This document shows, piece after piece, positions 9,990 through 21,874 of a DNA stretch of 64,000 nt (positions within the stretch are counted from its first letter, which is position 1; every line of letters starts with the position of its first letter). The notes under the pieces were generated by a model, which was not told the origin of the DNA, ran no database searches, and saw nothing but the letters and a program-made list of their open reading frames with translations. A program made the position numbers and the translations under genes. Source of the stretch: Apiospora phragmitis (Eukaryota; Ascomycota; Sordariomycetes; Amphisphaeriales; Apiosporaceae). The DNA lies in contig JAQQWL010000011.1 in assembly GCA_038363925.1 (NCBI GenBank), forward strand, positions 3,844,001 to 3,908,000, written 5' to 3'.

Positions 9990-11979
9990 TCATGCTTCGG
10001 CATCATCTGCAGTAGTACCCTTCTTCTTCTTCGACCGCTTGCGCTTTTTGGACCCGCCTTCCACGACGTTGTTACTCGGCTGGGACTCCTCATTGACCCC
10101 CTCCCCGTCTTGGGGATTATCGCCAAGCGAGAAAGCCGGCCCGTCGTGCTCAGCCTCAGCGCCAAAGGTTTCGCGACGCCATTGTCGAAGACGGGCTTTC
10201 TTGCCGAGCCTCTTCTTGTCCTTGGCCTTCTTATCGTCGGGTCGGAAGTGAGCAAGCTTCTTCAACCCAACAAACTCATTAAGAGCAGCATCGTTAGGGG
10301 CCATCAGAATATCTCGTGCCGTCAGCCCGTAAGATTCTGCCCAGGTTTGTCGATAAGAGAATGTGGGCATATCTGCTCGGGACTTGGAAGGACCAGCCAG
10401 GACCTCGTGGTCCACATCCATCTTGGAGTCAACAAGAGCCTCAAGTTTGGCGCGCTCTTGCCGCGATTCCTTCTGGCTGGCCAGCTTCTCCTTCTTGCGA
10501 TCTTTCGTGGTCTTCCGACGCTTAGAAGCAGGGCCATCCTCGTCCTCGTCAGCCTCGTCGGCCATCTCATCCTGGTCAACTGTCTCGCCTTCGTCCTCAT
10601 CCAGGTCGATTTTCGGGAGTTCCTCTTCCTCGAAGTCGGGCACCAGATCCTTGATGTCGATGTCGTCGTCCCACTTTGGTTTCTTGACCTTCTTCTTCTT
10701 CTTAGAGTCGCCCTCTTCCTCATCGGCGCCCTCTCCCTCGGCGTAGTACTGATCGCCGAAGGTTCTTTGCATCTCTTCCTCCCATTTGTCGTTATCCCAG
10801 GCATCATTCAAGAACTTGACCCAGTCTTCCTCCTTCAACGTCTTTCCGGAGAGGCCGGCAGCCTTCTTGATCTGTTTGAGCCTCTTTTCGGCTTCCTCGA
10901 CCTTGAGCTTTCGTAATCTTGCCTTTTCCTCCCGGCGCTCGCGCTTCTCGGCTTCCTTCTGCTCACGCTCCTGATCTCTTTGGCGCTGCCTGGCCGTCTT
11001 CTCTTCTCGGCGGACTGACTTGGCGGCAGCGACATCTCTGGCATACGACCTCAAGACCTCGTTACTCTTGTTTGGGTCCTCGAACCGTAGGTTGTAAGCG
11101 ACTTCCCACTCGTCGGCCTTGCCGTCATCCTCTTCTTCATCCGAGTCTAAAGCTTTCCAGTTGTTGCCGGGTTGCATCCAAGCGCGTGCGGCCATGAAGT
11201 TAGACAGGTAGAGCTCGGGGTTCTTATCGGCCTCTTCGATATCGATAGTCATCGGCTTCACCTTCGCAGCTCGGGAGTGGTGAATACCGTTCTGGTTGAC
11301 TTCAGCCTTGACCCTCTCCGCTTCGCCCGCCTTGGCCTTGAGAAAATCGGCGTCTTCCTCATCGTCTTCATCAGCTCCGCGAAGCTGTGCCTGGATTTCA
11401 TCCCGGATAGACTTCTTCAGATCGGCTTGTTCCTGAACATAGGTTTTGGGTGCTGCTTCCTCCTCCTCGTCTGCACCAACATCTCCCGCTAGGATTCGTT
11501 GCCGGTGGTAGTCTTTCAGGGTGACGGGCTTCTCTTTTGTACTGGCAGCAGCCGCGGCCTCATCGGGAGTCTCTTCGATTGGTTTGTAGAATGTGGACTT
11601 TCCATCGTATATCCTGGGATCCTTGTTGCGAATGGCCTGTAGAGTGGCAGAAATCTGAGCATCGAGGTCTTCAGTGGCGAGGAAACCGTCCTCATCCTCA
11701 TCTTCGTCCGACGAGGAATCGGATTCATCGTCTTCGCCGTCGTTTATTGCCCCTCCATTCTTCTGCTTGGTCTTGAACTTCTCTTCCACTGCGAACTCAG
11801 TTAGCTATGGCTCAATATGTCCGGCATGGTGACCTCGTACATCTCTGGCGTTCTTCGCGCTTCTTGTTGTGCTCAAATCTTGCAGCATACGCTCTGTTGA
11901 CCTGAAGCTTAACTCCTCCATCAGATTCGTCGTCGCTCTCGTCGAATAACAGCTTTCTGGAAGGATGGGGCGTCGCCAT
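9990..11979 (-). CDS. kri1: KRI1-like ribosome biogenesis protein
   Basis: There are two exons (11841-11979, 9990-11788) with a 52-bp intron, giving 645 residues. Splicing joins KREERQR to LEEKFKTKQ, restoring the conserved Kri1 N-terminal stretch. The protein is very charged: long Asp/Glu and Lys/Glu runs, a Lys/Arg-rich central coiled-coil (RREEKTARQRQRDQEREQ) and a C-terminal KRI1 domain (FSYRQTWAESYGLTARDIL... LNEFVGLKKLAHFR). In yeast Kri1 binds Krr1 in the nucleolus and is needed for 40S subunit assembly and 18S rRNA processing. The start at 11979 (MATPHPSRKLLFDESDDES) fits the family. It is divergent from FOL3, with about 500 bp between starts. Confidence 0.93.
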
Positions 11980-12480
11980 ATTGCCGAGCCGTCCAGTCGA
12001 AAACCGGACGTAGTAGCGATTGATTGCAGATAGACGAGTAGGTGCTGAATTGCGATCGAATGGCTTTGCCACCAAGATTTGCGCTTTCACAAGCTTAACA
12101 AATTGCTAGGCGCGCTGACTGGCTATTGGGAATTTTTTTATCTGCCGGACTCTGTAGATTGATTTCGTAGCGGGGCCCTTTTCCAAAGAGAAATTTTGGC
12201 GGTGAGAGGCGGCCATTTAATTGTCCCGCTGATCGCTAAGCCTCTTGCCGTACAGTACTTACAGTACCTTTAGATAAGCCAATTAGGTAACCTCCCCAGA
12301 TGTGAGCACCTCACACCTCAAGGGTGTGCATATCAAGAGCTTTTATTAATAGGTAGGTGGTTTTCAGATCTATTAAATCACAGACACATGCACAATTTCT
12401 TATTCTAATACCAATAAACCTATTCTGCCACAACGCGCCCAGTTGTCGTGGCCTTGATAGCCTATCGAACTCCGCCAATC
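11980..12480. other. Divergent promoter region KRI1 / FOL3
   Basis: This about 500-bp region separates the starts of two divergently transcribed genes. It is AT-rich in the half nearest FOL3 (12241-12420). No specific element could be assigned. Confidence 0.45.
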
Positions 12481-13704
12481 ATGATTGAGTTGGGGTTGAC
12501 GCGCATCCAAAATCTGCTTCAGAAGACACCGCAGACATGGAAGGCCATCCATGTTGCTGGCACCAACGGCAAGGGCTCGATATGTGCCTATCTGACTGCC
12601 ATGCTGCGTGCAAATAACATCTCCTGCGGAAGGTTTACTTCGCCTCACCTGATAGACCGCTGGGACTGCATCTCCATCAATGATCACTCCGTTTTGGAGG
12701 CCAAGTTTCGTCATTATGAGGATCTCGTGAAGACAAGAAACGATCGGCTCCAAGCCGGCGCTACCGAGTTCGAGTTGCTGGCAGCTACTGCGTTTGAGAT
12801 CTTCGAGGCTGAGCAGGTGGAAGTCGGTGTCATCGAGGTTGGCCTCGGTGGCCGGCTGGACGCAACCAACGTGCTAAAGAACAAGGCTGTGACCATCATA
12901 TCCATGATTGGTTTAGATCACCAAGCAATGCTAGGAAATACTCTAGAGGAAATCGCCCTGCAGAAAGCCGGTATAATGCGGGCTGCGGTGCCGTGTGTGG
13001 TTGATGGTAGTAACCCCCAAAATGTGCTGGACGTTTTCGAATCGCATAGCAAACAGGCAGGGGCTCCTCTTATATACGCTTCACCAGAGTCCTCGGAGTT
13101 TGCGCAGTCGTTCCAAGGCACCTTCGAGCCACATCAGGCCCAGAACCTAACAGCAGCGTACGAGGCCTTCAAGCTTGCATATCCCCAGTATGCACAGTCT
13201 GCGGGTATCCTTATACCCGCCATTATGAACATGAAATGGCCGGGTAGGCTACAGACACTTGATATCACTCCTCTTGTCAAAAAGCCACGGGAGGTCCTTC
13301 TTGACGGGGCGCACAATCCGCAGTCAGCCAAGGTGCTCGCCGAGTATGTGGATAAGCATTATCGAGTCGACCATCCGCCCAGACCAATGACTTGGGTTCT
13401 CGCAGCGTCTGATGGCAAAGACTTCGCTGAAGTGTCAAAGCATCTGGCACGCCCTGGCGATGCCGTTGCCGCAGTTGAGTTCGGGCCAGTGGATGGCATG
13501 CCTTGGGTGAGAGCGATGAAAACGGATACGCTCCTCAGGGCGCTGCCTCACGAGAGCCTTTCTTCACATCATGACGCTCACCAAGATGTACTTGGCGCAA
13601 TCAAATGGGCAGTAGAAACGGCTGGGGACGGACCGCTGGTTATTGCAGGAAGTCTATACCTCGTCTCCGACGTCTTGAGGCTCCTGAGAGACGGGAAAGC
13701 CTAA
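12481..13704 (+). CDS. fol3: Dihydrofolate synthase (folylpolyglutamate synthase family)
   Basis: A single exon encodes 407 residues. It adds glutamate to dihydropteroate to make dihydrofolate (ATP-dependent ligase of the Mur/FolC superfamily). Visible motifs are HVAGTNGKGSICAYL (P-loop, residues about 24-38), SPHLIDRWDCISIN, GLGGRLDATN, GLDHQAMLGNT...IALQKAGI and, in the C-terminal domain, LLDGAHNPQSAKVL. The length and the GLGGRLDATN form fit the Fol3 branch better than the longer FPGS (Met7) enzymes. The start at 12481 (MIELGLTRIQNLLQ) matches family N-termini. The upstream in-frame extension to 12448 begins with GTG and is not used here. Confidence 0.92.
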   Translation: MIELGLTRIQNLLQKTPQTWKAIHVAGTNGKGSICAYLTAMLRANNISCGRFTSPHLIDRWDCISINDHSVLEAKFRHYEDLVKTRNDRLQAGATEFELLAATAFEIFEAEQVEVGVIEVGLGGRLDATNVLKNKAVTIISMIGLDHQAMLGNTLEEIALQKAGIMRAAVPCVVDGSNPQNVLDVFESHSKQAGAPLIYASPESSEFAQSFQGTFEPHQAQNLTAAYEAFKLAYPQYAQSAGILIPAIMNMKWPGRLQTLDITPLVKKPREVLLDGAHNPQSAKVLAEYVDKHYRVDHPPRPMTWVLAASDGKDFAEVSKHLARPGDAVAAVEFGPVDGMPWVRAMKTDTLLRALPHESLSSHHDAHQDVLGAIKWAVETAGDGPLVIAGSLYLVSDVLRLLRDGKA

Positions 13705-14452
13705 GCCGGTCGGGCAAGAAAGCTATAGTGTAGGTTTGCTTATACAGCTGGGTGAGTACTTACTTATTCAATCCGCCTCAACGTTGTCAACAAAACAATG
13801 CTCCTTCCAGCCTGGCTGCTGATGTATAAAGCTGTATTAAACCCTTGATTCTAAATAAAAGCGGCTGTCATAAGTAATGCTCCTTTTTAATATATTTCAA
13901 GTGTAATCTAAATACTTATTATATACATTTTGAATCTCATTGTATTAGACCCCTAGGTAATTGCTGCTCTTTCTCTCCGGATTGCATAACTGAGGTACCT
14001 GCCTGGATCCCCTCCATGTACAGCTGACGCATAGCGCATAAGCACCCAGCGTCGGGATGCGTAAAGGTACCTCCAGGGCCCGAGGCCAGGTCACTTGCAG
14101 GGAACATTAGCAGCAGTGCGCAGTCAGCAGCCCAGCGTCTAGCGCAAGGACGTCGTCATGTTACATGAAGCCAATTCCCAAACTCACCTGCCTTATCCAC
14201 TCCAACTACCTGCCTGGAAAGCCTCCATGCAACCGCCAGAGCTCCCCGTCTTCTCACCATCCATTTGGCCCCGGCACACACCTTGTCAACACCATCCATA
14301 CATCTAAGTTCTAACCTTGTGGTTGCCTGCGCTATTGTGATTATTGCTGTTGCATGCAAACATTGACACCACCGCCATTCACAACCACGCAACATTGACT
14401 ACCACCCAAAAACCGCACGACCCGAATTGCCACAGAGACAGTAGAATAAAAC
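13705..14452. other. Intergenic: FOL3 3' flank and Rab5 promoter
   Basis: A locally AT-rich stretch lies at about 13830-13940, then GC-neutral upstream sequence of the Rab5 gene. No gene is recognisable. Confidence 0.5.
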
Positions 14453-15423
14453 ATGGCTGATTCGGCGGGCGCCCCGAGACCCAGCAGCAGCGTTAAGCTA
14501 GTGCTGCTGGGAGAGGCTGCAGTTGGAAAGGTCCGTCATCTATATCATCTATCACCATCGACCGGCCGTCGTGGCACTTCGTGATTCGCTAACCCAGATG
14601 TAACAGTCCTCTCTCGTCCTGCGTTTCGTGAACAATGACTTTCAAGAGAACAAGGAGCCCACAATCGGAGGTAAGATAGACCTTCCCTCCTCCCGCATCA
14701 GAGCAGCCCCTCCAGATACCGCTACCATACGGATACATCTCGAAATGATGCGCAACGCTGAGCCACCCCGGATTTCGAGGAAATACAAGAATACTGACCG
14801 ATTTTCTCTGTAATGCAGCCGCCTTCTTAACACAAAAGTGCAACCTCCCGACCCGGACCATCAAGTTCGAGATCTGGGACACAGCAGGCCAGGAGCGCTT
14901 CGCCAGCCTGGCCCCCATGTACTACCGCAATGCGCAAGCAGCGCTCGTCGTCTACGACCTGACGAAGCCGACGTCCCTCATCAAGGCGAAACACTGGGTC
15001 GCCGAGCTGCAGCGCCAAGCCTCCCCCGGTATCGTCATCGCCCTCGTGGGCAACAAGTTGGATCTGACCAACGCGTCGGCGGCGGCGGCCGGCGGCAACA
15101 GCGAAGACGAGGACGAGGAGGGCGGAGGCGGCGCTGCGGGTGGAGATGGCGGTGACGAGTCGGGCGATGCACGCAAGATCAGCACCGACGAGGCCAAGAC
15201 GTACGCCGAGGAGGAGAGCCTGCTGTTCTTCGAGACCAGCGCCAAGACCGGCCACAACGTCTCGGAGGTGTTCACTGCTATCGCCAACGCCATCCCCGAG
15301 ACCAGTCTGAAGAGCACGAGAGGACCCGGCGCGTCCAATGCGGTGAGCCGGGGCGGAGACGAACAACGAGTAAACCTGACCGGACCCCGGGGAGATGCTG
15401 CCAAGGACAGCTGTGCCTGTTAG
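14453..15423 (+). CDS. ypt5: Rab5-type small GTPase (Vps21/Ypt5 family)
   Basis: There are three exons (14453-14530, 14607-14670, 14819-15423), giving 248 residues. It controls fusion of early endosomes. G-box motifs: G1 GEAAVGKS (split by intron 1 between K and S), the switch I segment [17 protein letters not shown]3 [20 protein letters not shown] (diagnostic of Rab5), G4 NKLDL and G5 ETSAKTG. The C-terminus CAC carries the prenylated cysteines. After NKLDL comes a low-complexity insert of about 30 residues rich in Ala, Gly, Glu and Asp. I recall a comparable insert in other filamentous-fungal Rab5 proteins. It makes the protein longer than the usual 215-220 residues. Confidence 0.94.
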
Positions 15424-16122
15424 TCGTGAAAGAAATCGCTGTGGTTAGTGGCGAGTTCTTCGTGGTATTTCTTATCTGTTACTGCTAGCAGCTCTCGCCA
15501 GGTCTGCGAGGATATAGTGTCTGACATTTGCATTGGGTTGTCTGCGGACGTTCTTTTTTCCCTTTTCTTTTTGTTATCGGAGTGAAGGGGAATCAAGGTT
15601 CATTGGGATTGTCTCTGTGTATGTGTCGTTACAAGCAGTACATCATGTCCTATAGCCAGCAAATTTATGATGGGTTTCTCAACATTACTCTCCCTTACAG
15701 CAGTAGTATGACACTTTGGTTGGGCGATAAGAGAGTATATTAAGGGTTGAGTAGCAAAACGACCTGGCCAACCCTTGCCAGAGTAAAGCGTTATGAACCC
15801 CCTTCGCTTCTTCCTCGCAACTCGCACATTGAGTCGTGCACAACTAGTTAGTGACTGATATGGTTGACAAGACGTGGAAGCTTTTCTCTGACGCTGAGTT
15901 CTATGCAATGCAAACGCCACCGGTCACCTATCCCCTTGCCACCCAGCTTCAAGAAGTTCGCTTCCACCTCCCCCCCCCTCCCCACCCGGAATGAGGTCAA
16001 AAATCTGCGCTATGCGACAATATTGCCATGTATGCACTTTTCGGCAGGGCTCAAGTCCAATATGTACAAATCAAACACAGAGTCGAAACCCCAAGAGCTG
16101 ATGTGTCTACTATCTTCGTAGT
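15424..16122. other. Convergent intergenic region (Rab5 / RING protein)
   Basis: These are 3' flanks of convergent genes. A short C-rich run lies at about 15967-15985. Nothing else is recognisable. Confidence 0.5.
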
Positions 16123-19100
16123 TTAATCCCAGCGGTCGCCCTCCCGCTCTGCTTCCAACCTCCTCATCCGCTCTTCCTCGTCGTCGTACACGGCCTCACT
16201 ACGGCGGCTCTTGCGGCGACGGTCACTTCCCCGGTCATCGCCGGCGTCCCGGGTTCGCTTCAGGCTCGCGAGCCCGGCGAGGCCGGCCATGCGCTGCGCT
16301 TCCTTGAGCAGACGCTCTCGGTTCCTCGCCTCGCGCTCCAACGTATGGGGGTCCTTTCCGGAGCTGCTGCTAGACGCCGCCGCCCCTTTCGAACCACTAG
16401 CCGAGGCTTTAGAAGGTCTGCGAGAGGAAGACCCGCTCTCGCGTATATGCGATTTCGACGACTTGCTGCCGGAGGAGCCCTTGGACTCGACCGCGCCGGA
16501 TTTGGAGCCGGCGCCCTTGATCGACATGCCACTGCGGGGACCACTCGGTGGGTTGAAGTCCTTATCTGTACCTTCCATGGGCGTTGGAGGCTCGGCAGAT
16601 GTTTTGCGGCTCCGATGACGGTATTCTCTGTCACGGTCTCGGTCTCGGTCCCGGCCACGGTGCCTTTCTTTGCGATCCTTGTCGCCGCGTTCCCTGTCTC
16701 GATCACGGACTCTGTCCCGCGATCGATCTCGATCGTGATCTTGGCGAGATCGATGGCTTGATTTCTTATGGCGATCGTGTCGGTTATAGTCGCTATCCCT
16801 TTCCCTTTCCCTTTCCCTGTCTCTGTCACGGTCTCTGTGACTGCGGTGGCTTGAGCGTTTATGTTCACGTTCACGCTCACGCTCAGGCGAGACAGATCGT
16901 GACCGGTCAGGTTTCTCATCCCTTGACAGACTCTTGTGGTCATCATCATCACGTATCGGCCGTCTACTTTTGTGTTTACGGCGTCGGTGATCCCCTTCAC
17001 GTTCATCCCCAGTGGCGGATTCAGAGCGGTGACGGTGGTGTCTACGAGATTCCTTACGATCTCGACTCCGACTACGACTTCGGGAACGTGTTCGGTCTCC
17101 TTCATAGACCCTGTTTTTGTCTTCATTATGATCATGGTCTCTACCCTCGCGTTCAGGATGACGGTGGTCTGAATCCTTTCCATGGCGAGAGCTACTTCGC
17201 GACAGGGGGGCCTCTTCCAAGGGGCTTTGCACAACTGAGCCATTAGGTCCTGATATTGGGCTCTGTTGGTCAGTCATAAAACCACGTGCCCGCAGATGAA
17301 GTGCACTGGTATTAGGCAGCCCTTGACGCATAGCTTTCGGCCCTGTAGGCGCATTCAATGGTACATCCGGAGCCGCTGTAGGCGGTAGTGAGCCAGTTCC
17401 TTGACTGCGCGCCCTAGGGTACGGGTCCGTGGAAGATGGGTCGCCATTCTGCGTGTTGTCGTCGGTGCCTGCTCTTGTCGTTGCGCCGCCTCCATTTTGC
17501 ACGTTACCTTGGGAATCAACTCCTGTTAGCTCCACAGCGTGTCCTAGTTGGTCTGAATCAGGACGGACAGTCCTACCAAATTCATCGGTGTTGGATGCAT
17601 TCCCTGTCTCCACTGCCGAGTTGTTGCCGATCGTGTTCAGGCCCATGCCACCGTTCTCTTGGGGGATCTGTTGAGCCCACATCTCCTGGCCATAGTGTCG
17701 CGGATTGTAACCTTGGTGGTAACCACGGCCAAAGCTTCGATTATAGAAGCCTCTGCCCCGGCCCCGGCCTCGAAACCCGTAGCCGCCGCGGCCAAAGTCA
17801 TTGTACTGGTTATGGCCAAAATTACCTGAATTGTAGCCGTTACGGAAGCCAGAGTTAAAGTTGCCAAAGTCACCATTTCCCATGCCAGCAGCATTTGGAT
17901 TGAAATTATCTTGGCCGACATTCCACGATTGCTGTCCGTTCCAGTCATTGTTGCCACCATTGAAGCCATTCATGCCCATGTTCATGTTCATGCCGTTCAT
18001 GCCCATGCCTTGCGCTCCGAAGCCTCCGTTCATAAACATGTTCTGCATCGCCATTGGATCCATTCCCATACCCATTCCTGGTGTGTTCTTAGTACGATGG
18101 AATGCCAAGAAGGAGTCGGGGCGCTTACCCATCATGGGGAACGAGCCAAAGGCTGCTGGGTTCATGCCGTTCTGCATGGCCATCATCATTTGCATCTGGT
18201 TCATGTCACCGAAATTGTTCGTTCCCTCGGAAGAGTCATTGGCGTTATCTTGATCAGCTTCCATATCCGCATTAGGCTCAATCTCTTCGTGGCCAGCTTC
18301 GACAGCCTCCTCCGTCTCTTCTGCCGGCTGCCCCTCCAAATCGGCTTGATCATTTGGTCCGTCTTCAGGGGCTTGGCCATTGTCATTGTCTTGGTCGGTA
18401 ACTTCCTGCTTTACAGTAGATTCCTAAACATAAAGTCAGTCATCTAGCGAGCGAGCGACAGGATTAAAACAGGCTCGGGCTTACTTGATCATGGTTCGAG
18501 GAGCTGTCTTGCTCCGGGAGAGTAGGTGCATCTATAACATCTTGACCTGATATGGTAGATGTTTGTCCAGATGTTTCATTTTGACCAAGTACAGCCTCAT
18601 CGTTGATAGGGACAGTAGCTGCCGCATCGGCAGAAGGCGCCTCCGGCAATGGCCCTGCGTTAACCGGGGTAGGCACAGGGTCGGAAGGCGTCGCGGGGGT
18701 GGGCGTGTTCGTTTTGGGACGAGAGGCTTCGCGTTTCTTCTCTTCGGTCTTGAGAAATACCCGAATAGTGGTCCGGAGAGACTTATAGACCGTGCAATCG
18801 GTACCAGAGACAGGAGAGTGTTCGCAGACGGGGCACGAGGATGGTAGTGTGGATTGGCCTGGTTCATATCAGCTAAGATTGTCCCCTCGACGGATAAAGA
18901 TCGAGGTCACAAACATGATTCGCAGATGGCAGTTTCGCAGCAGGGAAGGCGGAAGGCGTTCACAGCAAGTTTGCTGCAGATGGCGCATCGAAGCTTGGTG
19001 GGTAACTCTTCTTGGGTGAGGGAGCTATTCGAAGATTAGCATCATAGGCTGAACGCGAAGCGCAGAATGGATCGGCGACAACTTACTTGGCCAGCTCAAT

Positions 19101-19124
19101 CTGGACCGGTGTCAAGGACGCCAT
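16123..19124 (-). CDS. RING-finger protein with RGG-like and Arg/Ser-rich tail
   Basis: There are four exons (19087-19124, 18915-19024, 18485-18858, 16123-18423), giving 940 residues. The N-terminus MASLTPVQIELAN is followed by a RING: CAICSKLAVNAFRLPCCETAICESC, ending in CPVCEHSPV. The spacing and sequence resemble the RBBP6/Mpe1 RING (CxxC...PCC). No DWNN ubiquitin-like domain or zinc knuckle is seen. Next come an acidic region, a Met/Asn/Gly-rich stretch (MNGMNMNMGMNGFNGG), an RGG-like patch (GYGFRGRGRGRGFYNRSFGRGY) and a long RS/RD domain (RSRSRSRSRDRKESRR, DRDRDRERERERD). Inference: a nuclear E3 ligase acting on RNA processing. The splice sites are all canonical and keep frame. Confidence 0.85.
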
Positions 19125-20024
19125 GTTGAGCTACTCGTCGATGTCGTGCAGGTAGACGATCTTTGCAGGTCTGAAAGAAAGAGTTTTGGGGGCGAGGAGC
19201 CGAAGCGAGACTCGAGATGCCTCTTGCCTTTTGTCCTCAGATCATGTCATCTCCTCAATGCGCATCAATGTTTTCGTCACGAAGGGTGTGGAACAATCGA
19301 GAAGGAAGATATGAATGGGTGTACAGTCAATTCGCGAGACTGGAAGCGTCAACGTTGGAGTTTTGGCGATGCTGACCGTGACTAATGACAGAACCGGAGA
19401 CGAGCTTTGAAGAAAGATATGCGCTGCGCAAAACTTCAAAAGCGCGCCGCTCGAAAAGTATGGGTCTAGGCCAACGCCTTTTTCCTTACAGCGGTGCACT
19501 GTGCTGCTGGCTGTTGGCGGTCCCCTAGAAACAAGGGAGGTAGTAGCCGGGAGCCTCCCACCTAGCAAGCAAACACAGTGGACCTACCAGTTGTGTGTAG
19601 CACCTAATAAGCTCGATTGACCCACCGTCGTTGTTTCTTGGAAGGCGTCTTCAGCATCATGGCGGATCGCTATTCTCAACTACGCGAGATCGCTTGACTG
19701 GGAAATGCATATAAGAACAGAGAAGAGAGCAGTTTTTCTTGGTTTAAAGGACTTGAAAATGTATATCATGTTGAACCGATGCGAGCTGGGGACTTGAGCT
19801 TATGTGGGGTGTACTGTCTGTTCGATAAGGTAGAGAGAGTTCAAATGATGAGCTTAGCGCCAATGCCACTTGGCAGTGCTATTCGCATTAACCAACCACC
19901 CCGACCTCCAACGACAGCAGCTACATCATCACATATCATAAACCTGGAGAAGCTAGCACAGGTCCAGGTGCATCGTCAACTGCTTCCATCTGCAAGTGCA
20001 CCTAACCGTTGAACTCGGCCTGCG
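19125..20024. other. Divergent intergenic region (RING protein / PBN1)
   Basis: This is an about 900-bp divergent promoter region. The open frames seen here lack coding character. No RNA gene or repeat is recognised. Confidence 0.5.
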
Positions 20025-21597
20025 ATGCGTCAACGAACCACTTTCTTCCACCGCAATGAGGACGCCATCGACCCAGCGTCCTTAAAGGTCTGGGGCGCAC
20101 CCTATCTGGCCCCGATATCAGAGCAGTCCGCGAAGATCGCTTTACCCTCGGCCTAGACGAGCTACCGGCCGAGCTCCAAGAGCTTCTACGACTCTCGCAG
20201 GAGCTTTACATTCGATGGACCAGTCCAGTGCCCTACCAAGCAATAGGACCATGGGGCTCACGCCTCTCCCCCGGACTTCATGTGTTCTACACCCCGCAAG
20301 CCGACACAAGGGCTAATGTTGCTTCCGATCATGAACTTTGCCTGCTTTTACGGAGACTTGGATCTGTAGAGTGTTCCTCGCCGCATGTATGTAACCTACC
20401 ATGCACTGGTTGGTTTCTTGTCTATCATATACATATGCTCACATATTATGCCCCTAGAAATCGTTCTCGAGATTACCCAACGATCGATTCTCCCATTCAA
20501 CCGCGTTAGAATACTACCAGCCGGTATATGACCTGACCGACTTTGTCGAATATGTCGTTCAGTATGCATGTGCGCCATCCGACGCTGAGTGTAGGACTCG
20601 CTTCGATGCAGTAAAACATGTGTCCTCGCTGGACTTTTCCTACGACACGATCTCCCATGTTGTGAAAGTCACGGCTATATGGGGCCGCCAAGACCAGACA
20701 CTCTCCATTTCCGCGCCCGCCTCTCATAGGGTCGAAGTTGGTCTGTTAACACCGAACCAACCTCCTCACCTAGAGCAGCACGAGATAGGCGTGACTGGTC
20801 TCTTGACTGTCCTCGGGGATGATTCCAAGCCAGCCCCGACAATGTTCACGTTCCCGTCCCGGCACAAGCAGGCGAACACAGGGTTCTCGTCGACGTTTCT
20901 AACCCCGACAGGACTGCACCCAACCATGCAGCTCAATATCAGCTCCAACAGATCTCCCATGAAAGATTCTTACTGCGCTCTACATGCACTTCTCACGTTG
21001 CCTAGGACCATATTTGCCGACAAATACCAACTGGAGGATACCCTTTTTCTTGCATCCAAGAACTTGACAGCTCTACGGTATATCAGTCAACCAGTAGATT
21101 TGGAAGCGCCAGATTATGTCATGGACATATGGGGGTCGAGCGTCTTGCTTGAACTAAACACCCCAGTCACTGAGTCAAAGGAGGGCTTCACAGCGGAGAT
21201 CCCACTTCATCTTCGTTACCAAGCCCCCCAACATGGTGGCGAGAGTGCATTCGAAGTGCCGTATCCCGCCGTTTTCTGGGCATGCGCAGCCGAAGAAGGC
21301 ACCAAGTTCCCAAGCAGCCCCTTTGATCGTATAAACTTGGGCTATGATGGCCTTTTCGGTCCGCGTACTTTGTTCTGGCACCTGGACCCGGTCGCGAAGC
21401 CCGGAAGCGACCAGTTGATAATTGGGGGGAAGGTACCTGTTCTGGACCTCGATAAGTCACGGTCGATCAATACGGTAACATCTATTGTAGTTGTTATTGG
21501 GTTTGCCTGGGTTGTATATAGACTCCTAATGGTTTACCTGAGGACCGGTTATGGCGTAGCACAGCCTGTGAAGGTCACAGAGAAGAAGCAGCAGTAA
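20025..21597 (+). CDS. pbn1: PBN1/PIG-X, GPI mannosyltransferase I subunit (one apparent frameshift)
   Basis: PBN1 is an ER membrane protein that partners Gpi14 in adding the first mannose to GPI anchors. Exon 1 begins at 20025 (MRQRTTFFHRNEDAIDPASL) and must shift frame near 20092-20095 to continue as LSGPDIRAVREDRFTLGLDE; one base appears missing, perhaps in the G4 run. A 71-bp intron (20387-20457) then leads to the last exon with RFSHSTALEYYQPVYDLTDF, the PIG-X domain (PYPAVFWAC, GYDGLFGPRTLFWHL) and a single C-terminal transmembrane helix (TSIVVVIGFAWVVYRLLMVY). With the shift corrected it is about 500 residues. The identity is firm; whether the frameshift is real is open. Confidence 0.85.
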
Positions 21598-21874
21598 TTA
21601 TGAATCTAGCAGGCCATTTGGTTAGCTGATCCGACTTCCATAACAGTCAGACGTGGACTGATATTCATCCCTATTTGCGGCCATTACGTATGCTATGTTG
21701 CAGCTTCAATTTTACTTGCGTGTCTGCTTCTGCATTGGGTTCTAGCGCTATGCACTAACTCCCATGGCTGAAGTGATCCTTCCAAGGCAGCAACAATTGG
21801 TATTATCAAAAGGGTCTGATGGCTTCGCGTGGCTCCTGTGTGCCAGACTGTGAAGCATCTGCGTTGATTTCACA

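Noticed and set aside
10110..10916. Plus-strand open frame opposite KRI1 (268 codons)
   Set aside because: Leucine-rich antisense shadow of the acidic/lysine-rich KRI1 exon.
16260..17243. Overlapping frames on both strands in the RS-repeat region
   Set aside because: Repetitive RS/RD codons keep several frames open; only the frame joined to the RING by canonical introns is coherent.
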